From Thermophilibacter gallinarum (GTDB lineage: Bacteria; Actinomycetota; Coriobacteriia; Coriobacteriales; Atopobiaceae), in NCBI RefSeq assembly GCF_014982725.1, contig NZ_JADCJZ010000001.1, forward strand, positions 434,001 through 498,000: a stretch of DNA of 64,000 nucleotides, given 5' to 3'. Of the stretch, positions 57,134 to 64,000 are shown in pieces (the first letter of the stretch is position 1; each line of letters opens with the position of its first letter). The position numbers and the translations under genes were made by a program. The notes under the pieces were generated by a model. It worked only from the letters and a program-made list of their open reading frames with translations, was not told the origin of the DNA and searched no databases.

Positions 57134-58093
57134 ATGTCGCACGCACAAGCTGCACCAACCGACGTCGTTCGCGTCATCGGGCTCGTCAAGCGCTACCGCG
57201 AGCTCGTCGCGCTTGACCACCTGGACCTCGCCGTCCGCCGGGGGGAGATCTTCGGGCTTCTCGGCCCCAACGGGTCGGGCAAGACCACGGCCATCAACTG
57301 CATCCTCCAGCTGCTCTCCTACGACCGCGGCACCATCGAGCTCTTTGGCGAGCCGATGGCGCCGGGCCGCTACGACCTCAAGGCGCGCGTGGGCGTGGTC
57401 CCGCAGCAGGTGGCCGTCTTCGACGAGCTCACCGTGCGCGAGAACGTGGACGCCTTCTGCGCGCTCTATGTGCGCGACCGCCGTCGACGCCGCCAGCTCG
57501 TGGACGAGGCGATCGATTTTGTGGGCCTCGGTGACTACGCGCGCTTCCGCCCGGCCAAGCTCTCCGGCGGTCTGGCGCGACGGCTCAACATCGCCTGCGG
57601 CATCGCGCACCGCCCCGAGCTCATCTTCTTTGACGAGCCCACCGTCGCCGTGGACCCGCAGAGCCGCGCGAACATCCTGGACGGCATCTGCCGCCTGCGC
57701 GACGAGGGCGCCACGGTGGTCTACACGAGCCACTACATGGAGGAGGTCGAGCAGATCTGCGGCCGCATCATGATCTGCGACCGCGGGCGCGCCGTGGCAC
57801 AGGGCACCGCCGACGAGCTCAAGCGCATGATCAGCCTCGGCGAGAAGATCACGGCCGAGGTGGGCGAGCTGTCCGAGGGCACGCTCGAGCGCCTACGCGG
57901 CCTCTCGCACGTGCTCTCGGCGGACTGCGCGGACGGCATGTTGCGCCTGACCTGCGAGGCGAGCGCTCACAACCTCACCGACGCGCTCGGCGTGCTGACC
58001 GCGGCCGGCGTGCGCCTGGGGCGCGTGTGGTCCGAGCCGCCCACCTTGAACGACGTCTTCCTCGAGCTCTGCGGCCGCGAGCTGCGCGACTAG
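57134..58093 (+). CDS. ABC-2 type transporter ATP-binding protein
   Basis: 319 aa. Walker A GPNGSGKTT, signature LSGGLARRLNIA (Leu in place of Gln in LSGGQ), Walker B LIFFDEPTVAVDP, and switch region YTSHYMEEVEQ. A C-terminal ~75-residue extension follows, common in drug- and lipid-exporting ABC-2 ATPases. It energises the two permeases encoded next. AGAAAGGGGCCGCC precedes the ATG. Beginning of a six-gene operon (57134-63558). Confidence 0.93.
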   Translation: MSHAQAAPTDVVRVIGLVKRYRELVALDHLDLAVRRGEIFGLLGPNGSGKTTAINCILQLLSYDRGTIELFGEPMAPGRYDLKARVGVVPQQVAVFDELTVRENVDAFCALYVRDRRRRRQLVDEAIDFVGLGDYARFRPAKLSGGLARRLNIACGIAHRPELIFFDEPTVAVDPQSRANILDGICRLRDEGATVVYTSHYMEEVEQICGRIMICDRGRAVAQGTADELKRMISLGEKITAEVGELSEGTLERLRGLSHVLSADCADGMLRLTCEASAHNLTDALGVLTAAGVRLGRVWSEPPTLNDVFLELCGRELRD

Positions 58094-58102
58094 GGGGCGG
58101 CC

Positions 58103-59305
58103 ATGGGAACCTCGTTTCTGGTGAGCGTCAAGAGCCTCGTGCGCACGCCCTCGGTGATCGTGTGGATGCTGGCGTTTCCCCTCATCATGTCCGCCATCTT
58201 CCTCTTCATGTTCTCCGGCATGCGCACGGACGGCGTGTTGGATCCGGTGCCGGTGGCGCTCGTGGCGCCGGCGGCCGAGAAGGACGGCGCGCCCGCGGGC
58301 TCGTTCGAGCAGGTCGTGGACGTCCTCGCGGAGCCGGGGGAGGACCAGCTGCTCGATCTGCGGCACGTGGAGACCGCTGGCGAGGCCGAAGACCTTCTCG
58401 CTGCCGGCGAGGTCGACGGCTACTTTGAGCTCGCGCCCGACGGTACGCCCGCGCTTACGGTGGGCTCGGCCTACACGCTCGCGAGCGCGGACGGCGCGAC
58501 GGCGGTCAACCGCACGATCCTGGAGACCGTCGCCAGCTCCTACGTGCAGTCGCGGGCCCTTCTGGAGGAGGTGGCGCAGCGCGACTCCGCGGCGCTCGCA
58601 GACCCCGCCGCGGTGGCGGATGCCCTGGGCACCCAGGTTGACGTGGAGCAGACGCAGATAACGCACGCCCGGCCGGAGGAGATTGTGCGCTACTACTACG
58701 CGCTTCTTGGCATGGGCGCGCTCATGGCCTCCCAGGCGGGCATGCTCGCCGTGGCGCAGGCCCAGCCCGGCGTTTCGGCGCTCGGGGCGCGCCGGGCGGT
58801 CTCGGGCACCTCGCGCCTGCGACAGCTCGCCGGCTGCGTGCTCGGTGCATGGGCGGTCTCGACCGTGGCGCTGACGTTGGCCTTCGCGTTTCTGCGCCTC
58901 GTGGTGGGCGTGGACTTTGGCGGCCGAGACGGGCTGGCGCTTGTGGCCGTTGCCGTCTGCGCGCTGCTCGCCACGGCGCTCGGCGCGTGCGTGGGCGCGC
59001 TGCCGATCCCGGCCGGCATCTCAGCGCGCTCGGGCATCCTCATGGCGCTGACCTGCGTGCTCTCGCTCTTTGCCGGCCTCTACGGAACTGCGGCGATGGA
59101 GCTCGCGGACAACCTCGCCCGGGCGCTCCCGTGGACGAGCTGGGTGAACCCGACCAAGCTCGTATGCGACACGTTCTACGCGCTCTACTACTACACCTCG
59201 CTCGCGCCGTTTGCCGCGCGCCTCGCCGCCTGCGTGGCGGGTGCGCTCGCCCTTCTCGCCGTGGCCGGCGCCATCTTTAGGAGGCAGAGCTATGAGCACC
59301 TTTAG
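58103..59305 (+). CDS. ABC-2 type permease, first
   Basis: 400 aa. One N-terminal membrane segment (VIVWMLAFPLIMSAIFLFMF) is followed by an extracytoplasmic domain of about 170 residues and five or six C-terminal segments: the pattern of ABC-2 export permeases of the YhaP/NatB type. AGGGGGCGGCC lies before the ATG, 9 bases after the ATPase. Its stop overlaps the next gene's start by 14 bases. With the second permease it would form a heterodimer. Confidence 0.87.
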   Translation: MGTSFLVSVKSLVRTPSVIVWMLAFPLIMSAIFLFMFSGMRTDGVLDPVPVALVAPAAEKDGAPAGSFEQVVDVLAEPGEDQLLDLRHVETAGEAEDLLAAGEVDGYFELAPDGTPALTVGSAYTLASADGATAVNRTILETVASSYVQSRALLEEVAQRDSAALADPAAVADALGTQVDVEQTQITHARPEEIVRYYYALLGMGALMASQAGMLAVAQAQPGVSALGARRAVSGTSRLRQLAGCVLGAWAVSTVALTLAFAFLRLVVGVDFGGRDGLALVAVAVCALLATALGACVGALPIPAGISARSGILMALTCVLSLFAGLYGTAAMELADNLARALPWTSWVNPTKLVCDTFYALYYYTSLAPFAARLAACVAGALALLAVAGAIFRRQSYEHL

Positions 59306-60497
59306 GACCGCCCTGCGCGTGGTTGCCGGACACCCCATCTACCTCGCGCTCTACGTGGTGTTTCTCTCCCTCATGGGCGTGTTCGTGGTGGGGGACATGG
59401 GCGTTGCGACCTCGGGCGAGAAGGGCGGCTATGCCGCCTACGAGGCGCGTGTCGCGGTGGTGGACCGCGACGGCACGGCGCTCTCGGACGCGCTCGCGGC
59501 GTGGGTGAGTGACGCCTTCGAGCTCGTGGACGTTGCGGACGAGCCGCTCGCGCTGCAGGACGGCGTGGCGACGGGCCAGGTGGACTGCCTGGTGGTGCTG
59601 CCGGAGGGCTTCGAGCGGGAGCTGCTCGAGGCGGCGCGCGCGGGGGACGAGGTGCCGGCGCTCGAGGTCGCCTACGGCCAGGACGTGCAGGCGGGGGCGC
59701 TCGCGGCGCAGGCGGCGTCGCGCTGGGTCTCGCTCGCGGCGGGCGCTGCGGCGCTCGAGCCGACGGCGTCGGCGACCGAGGTCGCACGCCTCGCGCAGGC
59801 CAGCGTGGCCGAGCGGGCCGAGGTGGACGTGCGGGAGTCAGAGGGCGCGCTCGGCGGTGCCGACCGGCTCGCCACGTACCTGAACTTCTCGACGTACTCC
59901 GTCATGAGCTCCATCGTGGTGGTGGCTGGGGTCTCGCTTGCGGCGTTCCAGCGCCCGGAGCTGCGGCGTCGTACGGCGGCGGGTCCCGTCTCGCCCGCAT
60001 GTCTCTCCGCGGGGCAGGTCGCGGCTTGCCTCGTGCTCGTGGTGGCCATGTGGGCGTGGACCTGCGCCGTGGCCCTCGCGTCGTGCGCGGGAGCGCTCGC
60101 GGGGACGGACCCGGCGCTCGTGGCCTGCGCGCTCGGGAGCGTGCTGCCCTTTGCCCTGGTTCCGCTCGCGCTGGCGTTTTTGCTCGCGCAGCTCGGCCTC
60201 AGCGAGGACGCGGTCAACGCCTGCGGCAACATCGGCGCGATGGTGCTCTCGTTTCTCGGAGGGGCGTGGGTGCCGCTCTCCATGCTGCCGGAGGCCGTGC
60301 AGGCGGCGGCGCGCCTCTCGCCCTCGTACTGGGTGAGCCAGGCGGTCGCGACGGTGCTGCATGCCGAGGCGCTCACGCCTGATCTGGCCGCCGAGCTGGG
60401 GACCAACCTGGGGATCGTTCTGCTCTTCGCGGTGACGCTCTTTGCCGTGGGGCTCGCGCTCGGCCGCGCGCGCCGCCGCGTCGCCGGCGCGGCGTGA
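59292..60497 (+). CDS. ABC-2 type permease, second
   Basis: 401 aa with the same plan: N-terminal segment (PIYLALYVVFLSLMGVFVVG), extracytoplasmic domain, and C-terminal cluster of segments (AALASCAGALAG..., FLGGAWVPLSMLPEAVQAAA). FLGGAWVPLSMLPE is the typical ABC-2 loop before the last helices. ATG 59292 has AGGAGGCAGAGCT upstream within the preceding gene. Probably exports an antimicrobial, lipid or peptide; the sensor pair downstream may respond to the same compound. Confidence 0.87.
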   Translation: MSTFRTALRVVAGHPIYLALYVVFLSLMGVFVVGDMGVATSGEKGGYAAYEARVAVVDRDGTALSDALAAWVSDAFELVDVADEPLALQDGVATGQVDCLVVLPEGFERELLEAARAGDEVPALEVAYGQDVQAGALAAQAASRWVSLAAGAAALEPTASATEVARLAQASVAERAEVDVRESEGALGGADRLATYLNFSTYSVMSSIVVVAGVSLAAFQRPELRRRTAAGPVSPACLSAGQVAACLVLVVAMWAWTCAVALASCAGALAGTDPALVACALGSVLPFALVPLALAFLLAQLGLSEDAVNACGNIGAMVLSFLGGAWVPLSMLPEAVQAAARLSPSYWVSQAVATVLHAEALTPDLAAELGTNLGIVLLFAVTLFAVGLALGRARRRVAGAA

Positions 60498-60545
60498 GCG
60501 ACGCCCGTGTGTGTTGTTGTCCGGCCGCGCTGTTAGAATCGCCCC

Positions 60546-61676
60546 ATGGAGAGACTGGCCGACAAGCTCGTGGTGCTCGTCGCCTGCCTGCCCGCGCTCG
60601 TCGCGGCGGCGGGCGGGACGGCTGGTGCCGGCCTGGTGGTCGCACTGCTGGCGGCGGTTGCCCTGGCGGCCCTCTGCGAGCTCGCCCGAGGCCGGGTGGC
60701 CCTCGTGCCGCCGCTTGCCGTCTGTGCCCTCGCGTGCGCCCTGCCCGAGGCCGCAGCGCTTCTCGGCGTGGCTGCCTACGACCTGTGCCGCGTGAGCGCC
60801 GGGGAGCGGGGATGCGTGCGCGCCGCGCCCTCCGCTGTGCTCGTGCCGCTTGCCTGGGGCGCAGCGCGCGGCGTGCCTGACGGACGTGCGGTTCTTCTCG
60901 CCGCGGTCGGGATCGTTGTGGGCGGCTGGCTCGGCCTGCGCGTTGGGGCGTCCGAGCTGCGGCGCCGCGACGCCCTCCGCACCCGAGACGACCTCGCTGC
61001 CGCCCGCCTCGCCCTTGTCGAGAAGAATCGCGAGCTCCTGGACGCCCAGGACTACGAGGTGCGCCTGGCCACGCTCGCGGAGCGGGCCCGCATCGCGCGT
61101 GACATCCACGACAACGTGGGCCACCTGCTCACGCGTGCCGTGGTGCAGGCCGAGGCGTACCGCGTGGTGCACAGCGGCGAGCCTGCCGAGAAGGACCTCG
61201 CCGCCGTGGCGCTCACCCTGCGCGAGGCGCTCGACGAGGTGCGCGCGAGCGTGCACGACCTGCGCGACGATGCCTGCGACCTCTCGGTTCAGGTGCGCGC
61301 GGTCGTGGAACGCGCCTGTGCGGGGACGGCAGTCGTGCCCGCGGTACGCGTGGAGGCGGGAGAGGCGCCGGCCGCCGTGGCGAGCTGCCTCACAGCGGTC
61401 GCGCGCGAGGCCGTCTCCAACGTGCTGCGCCACGCGGACGCGCGTCACGTGAGCGTGGAGCTGGTGGAGCACCCGGGCCTCTGGCGGCTCACGGTGACCG
61501 ATGATGGAACGACCCCGACCGGCGCGCCCGACAGCTGCCCCGGCATGGGGCTCGCCTCGATGGAGGAGCGCGTGCGCGCGCTCGGCGGGACGTTTCGCGC
61601 CGGTCCCGGCGAGGGCGGAGGCTGGACCGTCTTCGCGAGCGTGCCCCGCTCTGGTGGAGAGAGGAGGCGCACATGA
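60546..61676 (+). CDS. Sensor histidine kinase (HisKA_3 family)
   Basis: 376 aa. Four or five N-terminal membrane helices (~1-135), a short coiled coil (LVEKNRELLDAQDYEVRLAT), then the HisKA_3 dimer helix ERARIARDIHDNVGHLLTRA with the phosphorylated His188, and the HATPase domain (AREAVSNVLRHADARHVSVE; CPGMGLASMEERVRALGG). There is no extracytoplasmic domain, so a membrane signal such as a lipid or drug is likely, as in LiaS/DesK types. The start is a normal ATG with AGAATCGCCCC only weakly ribosome-binding. Stop overlaps the response regulator start. Confidence 0.93.
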   Translation: MERLADKLVVLVACLPALVAAAGGTAGAGLVVALLAAVALAALCELARGRVALVPPLAVCALACALPEAAALLGVAAYDLCRVSAGERGCVRAAPSAVLVPLAWGAARGVPDGRAVLLAAVGIVVGGWLGLRVGASELRRRDALRTRDDLAAARLALVEKNRELLDAQDYEVRLATLAERARIARDIHDNVGHLLTRAVVQAEAYRVVHSGEPAEKDLAAVALTLREALDEVRASVHDLRDDACDLSVQVRAVVERACAGTAVVPAVRVEAGEAPAAVASCLTAVAREAVSNVLRHADARHVSVELVEHPGLWRLTVTDDGTTPTGAPDSCPGMGLASMEERVRALGGTFRAGPGEGGGWTVFASVPRSGGERRRT

Positions 61677-62311
61677 GGGTCGTCATAGCAGACGACGACG
61701 CCGTGGTGGTGGAGTCGCTCCAGATTGTGCTGGACGCACAGCTCGACATCGAGGTCGCAGGCTGTGGGACGGACGGGGCCGACGCCGTGCGCCTGGCGGC
61801 CGACGCCGCGCCCGACATCGTTCTTCTCGACATCCAGATGCCGGGGATGGACGGTCTTGCCGCCGCCGAGAAGATCCTCGCCTCCCCGGAGCCGCCGCGC
61901 GTGGTCTTTCTCACCACCTTCTCCGACGACGAGTACATCGTGCGCGCCCTTGCGCTGGGCGCTGCGGGCTACCTCATCAAGCAGGACGTGGCGGGCGTCG
62001 CGCCGGCGCTGCGCGCGGTGATGGCGGGGCGCAGCGTGCTGGAGGGCGAGGTGCTGGAGCGGGCGGTCGCCCTAGGAGCGGGTGCGCCGGTGGCCGAGAA
62101 GCCCGACCTCACGACGGTCTTTCCCCAGCTCACGGACCGCGAGCGCGAAGTTGTTGCGCTCATTGCCGATGGCCTCTACAATCGTGAGGTGGCTGCGGCG
62201 GCCTACATGGGCGAGGGTACCGTCCGCAACCACATCAGCTCGATCCTGGCCAAGCTGGGCCTGCGCAACCGCACCCAGATCGCCGTGGCCTACTGGAGGA
62301 CGCTCAGATGA
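61673..62311 (+). CDS. NarL/LuxR-family response regulator
   Basis: 212 aa. Receiver domain with acidic pair IADDDAVVV, phosphoacceptor Asp53 in VLLDIQMPGMDG, switch Thr in VVFLTTFSDD and Lys in YLIKQD. The C-terminal LuxR helix-turn-helix reads LTDREREVVALIADGLYNRE and VRNHISSILAKLGLRNRTQI. GGAGAGAGGAGGCGCAC precedes the ATG, which overlaps the kinase stop (ATGA-type). It likely controls this operon or the MFS gene that follows with another ATGA overlap. Confidence 0.95.
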   Translation: MRVVIADDDAVVVESLQIVLDAQLDIEVAGCGTDGADAVRLAADAAPDIVLLDIQMPGMDGLAAAEKILASPEPPRVVFLTTFSDDEYIVRALALGAAGYLIKQDVAGVAPALRAVMAGRSVLEGEVLERAVALGAGAPVAEKPDLTTVFPQLTDREREVVALIADGLYNREVAAAAYMGEGTVRNHISSILAKLGLRNRTQIAVAYWRTLR

Positions 62312-63558
62312 CAGACGGCAAGGACTCCTGGAAGCTCAAGCTGGCGTGCGTGTGGGGCGGCGAGCTCGTCTCGGTGCTCACGAGCTCCATCCTGCAGATG
62401 GGTTTCGTCTGGCACATCACGCTTACCACGAACTCTGCGAGCATGCTCTCGCTGGCGTCGCTCGCGGGGTTCCTGCCGCTGGCACTCTTCGGCACCTTCG
62501 CGGGGACCGTCGTGGACCGCTTGCCGCTCAGGGTCACGCTCGTGGGCGCCGACCTCTTCATCGCGGCGGTGAGCGCCGTCGTGGCGGTGGTCTCGCTCAC
62601 GGGGACGCTGCCCGTGTGGGTGGTCATGGTGGCGCTCTTCGTGCGAGCTGTTGGCAGCGCCTTCCACACCCCGGCCTTCCAGGCGCTCACGCCGCTGGTG
62701 GCGCCGGCCGAGCACCTCACGCGCCTCGCAGGAGTGACGCAGGCCGTCCAGTCCGGCGGCTACATCCTCGGTACGGCAATCGCGGCGGTGATCTACCCGC
62801 TCTGGGGGCTCACGGCCATGATCGCGCTCGACGTTGCGGGCGCGCTCTTTGCCACGGTCGCGGTGCTCGCGGCGCGGCTCGACGTGGGCGGCTCCGGAGC
62901 GCAGGCAGGCGAGAAGAACCTCGGCCTTGTCGCCCAGGCCCGCGCCCTTGCGGGCGAAACCGCAGATGGCTACCGCGTCCTGCGCGGCTACCGTGGCCTC
63001 TTCGCGCTGCTGTGGTGCGGCTTCGTCTTCACGCTGGTCTTCTCGCCCATATCGGCGCTCTTCCCGCTCATGACGCTCGACCACTTCGGCGGCACCACGG
63101 GTGACGCCGCCACGGCAGAGATCGTGTTCTCGGTGGGTATGATTGCGGGCTCGGCGTTACTCACGGCGACGGGCGGGTTCAAGAACCGCGCGCTTACGGT
63201 CTGCTTTGCCACTGCGCTCTACGGCTTTGCGACATTGGTTGCGGGTTGCGCGGGGCCGAGCGCCGGCGGCATGCAGCTCTTCTTTGTGATGAGCTTCCTC
63301 ATGGGCTTGAGCTCGCCGTTCTACTCCGGTCCGCAGACCGCTCTCATGCAGGAAAAGGTCCCGCCCGAGTACCTCGGGCGTGTCTTTGGTCTCTACGGCG
63401 CCATCATGTCCTGGGCTATGCCGCTGGGGCTGGCGTTCTCGTCGCTCTTCGCGGACGCGGTGGGAGCGCCGGCGTGGTTCTTCGGCGCAGGCATCGCGAT
63501 GGTCCTTCTCGCCTGTGTGACCTGGGCGATTCCTGCCATCCGAAACGTGGAGCGGTAG
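62308..63558 (+). CDS. MFS exporter of the EntS/macrolide-efflux type
   Basis: 416 aa, twelve hydrophobic segments, MFS_3-like: loop FAGTVVDRLPLRVTLVGADL and LGRVFGLYGAIMSWAMPLG near the end. This group includes siderophore exporters and macrolide efflux pumps. It is translationally coupled to the response regulator (ATG at 62308 over the TGA at 62309-62311). A shrunken paralogue lies at 51197-51418. Export of the same compound as the ABC-2 system is an inference from co-transcription. Confidence 0.9.
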   Translation: MTDGKDSWKLKLACVWGGELVSVLTSSILQMGFVWHITLTTNSASMLSLASLAGFLPLALFGTFAGTVVDRLPLRVTLVGADLFIAAVSAVVAVVSLTGTLPVWVVMVALFVRAVGSAFHTPAFQALTPLVAPAEHLTRLAGVTQAVQSGGYILGTAIAAVIYPLWGLTAMIALDVAGALFATVAVLAARLDVGGSGAQAGEKNLGLVAQARALAGETADGYRVLRGYRGLFALLWCGFVFTLVFSPISALFPLMTLDHFGGTTGDAATAEIVFSVGMIAGSALLTATGGFKNRALTVCFATALYGFATLVAGCAGPSAGGMQLFFVMSFLMGLSSPFYSGPQTALMQEKVPPEYLGRVFGLYGAIMSWAMPLGLAFSSLFADAVGAPAWFFGAGIAMVLLACVTWAIPAIRNVER

Positions 63559-63579
63559 CCCCTCGCGGCGTCGTGATCA

Positions 63580-63702
63580 CCGAGTCTGTACTTTTTTGGG
63601 CACCCAAGGAGTACAGACTCGGCGAACGCTCGGGAACTCGCAGGTAGAGCGCCTGTACGTCGAGTCTGTATTCGTGTCAGACGCGAAAAACTACAGACTC
63701 GA
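63580..63702. repeat. Two adjacent hairpins built from CGAGTCTGTA
   Basis: CCGAGTCTGTAC (63580-63591) pairs with GTACAGACTCGG (63611-63622), and CGAGTCTGTA (63661) with TACAGACTCG (63692-63701). Outer and inner copies can also pair with each other over 123 bases. Follows the MFS gene; the first hairpin with its T6 run may terminate the operon. Confidence 0.75.
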
Positions 63703-63740
63703 TGAATGCGGGGCTCGGGGTCACCATTCGACCTCTTGCG

Positions 63741-63851
63741 TTACGTGTGCGCGACGATGGCGTCGCGGAGCCACTGGGCGCAGCCGGGCAGCTCGCGATT
63801 GCTTGCGTCGACTGCGGCGCGTTTGCGGCTCTCAAGGGATGCGTCACTCAT
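63741..63851 (-). CDS. Possible 36-residue ORF overlapping the DUF1810 stop
   Basis: An ATG at 63851 overlaps the end of the DUF1810 gene (ATGAGTGA) and opens a frame reading MSDASLESRKRAAVDASNRE then LPGCAQWLRDAIVAHT and a TAA at 63741. The overlap would allow coupled translation. No family is recognised and it may be a truncated gene or chance. Confidence 0.3.
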   Translation of the reverse strand: MSDASLESRKRAAVDASNRELPGCAQWLRDAIVAHT

Positions 63852-64000
63852 TGCCACAACCCCAGGCCTCGCTCACGATTCGCAGCGTGAGCTCGTCGCG
63901 GCTGCCGGCGTAGTACTTGTCCAGAACGGCACCGAAGACGGGATCCACGCCCGTGAGCTCGAAGAGCGTCATCGACGAGCGGACCTTGAGCGCGTCGATG
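63844..64000 (-). CDS. DUF1810 family protein (C-terminal end, cut by window edge)
   Basis: The last 52 codons of a minus-strand gene that continues outside: LKVRSSMTLFELTGVDPVFG, AVLDKYYAGSRDELTLRIVS, EAWGCGNE and TGA (63844-63846). The KxRSSMTLF and VLDKYxxGxRDxxTLR patterns are the conserved end of DUF1810 (YccG-like) proteins, about 150 residues long, of unknown function. Later residues (EAWGCGNE) are unremarkable. Confidence 0.8.
   Translation of the reverse strand, partial: IDALKVRSSMTLFELTGVDPVFGAVLDKYYAGSRDELTLRIVSEAWGCGNE

Noticed and set aside
1-64000. rRNA or tRNA genes
   Set aside because: No rRNA sequence and no GGTTCRANNCC-type T-loop with a cloverleaf was noticed in intergenic DNA; a covariance-model scan would be decisive.

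Overview
The window is high-GC, densely coded chromosomal DNA of a Gram-positive bacterium. The gene set (fused ECF ATPases, ThiT-like and CmpB-like membrane proteins, DUF3793 next to flavodoxin, DUF4143 ATPases, GTG/TTG starts, very GC-rich codon use) suggests class Coriobacteriia, probably an Olsenella/Atopobiaceae-like gut or oral anaerobe. This is inferred from gene content; no rRNA or tRNA gene was seen.

Layout. 1-22.8 kb is mostly core: a kup potassium transporter cut by the window edge, RlmKL-type rRNA methyltransferase, phosphoglucomutase, a five-gene ECF transporter/PHP/RpiR operon, a class A penicillin-binding protein beside a C39-like protein, tyrosyl-tRNA synthetase, a U32 protein, a NifU-domain protein, Lgt, a CmpB-family membrane protein, and an ArsR-type regulator next to an MFS transporter. 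24-37.2 kb is a metal region. It holds an HMA protein, a CsoR repressor and a P1B ATPase with a matching CsoR-type operator. A second P1B-like ATPase follows with a PacL-like small membrane partner. Then come flavodoxin and DUF3793 genes and a pair of exporter-type ABC proteins divergent from an AraC regulator, with DtxR-like palindromes upstream of both transcription units.

37.2-55.3 kb is accessory DNA. It contains three DUF4143 ATPases (one a remnant), a PIN/antitoxin remnant cut by an IS481-family element, a GNAT-membrane fusion paired with a ThiT-like protein, an XRE/membrane pair behind spaced operator repeats, a collapsed MFS pseudogene, a RelB-PIN pair and a HicAB pair. prfC and a few ordinary genes are interspersed. 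55.3-64 kb carries a DUF2252 protein, then a tightly overlapping operon of ABC-2 exporter, histidine kinase, NarL-type regulator and MFS transporter, and the end of a DUF1810 gene.

The most unusual structure is at the DNA level. A GGCGAGAAG(G/A)AC motif recurs about once per kilobase on both strands, in genes and between them. A family of GGGACAG-core hairpins sits at gene ends and often shares its first bases with a stop codon. Several intergenic elements of about 120-153 bp have long arms whose sequence differs from copy to copy, and one smaller palindromic element lies in frame inside a gene.
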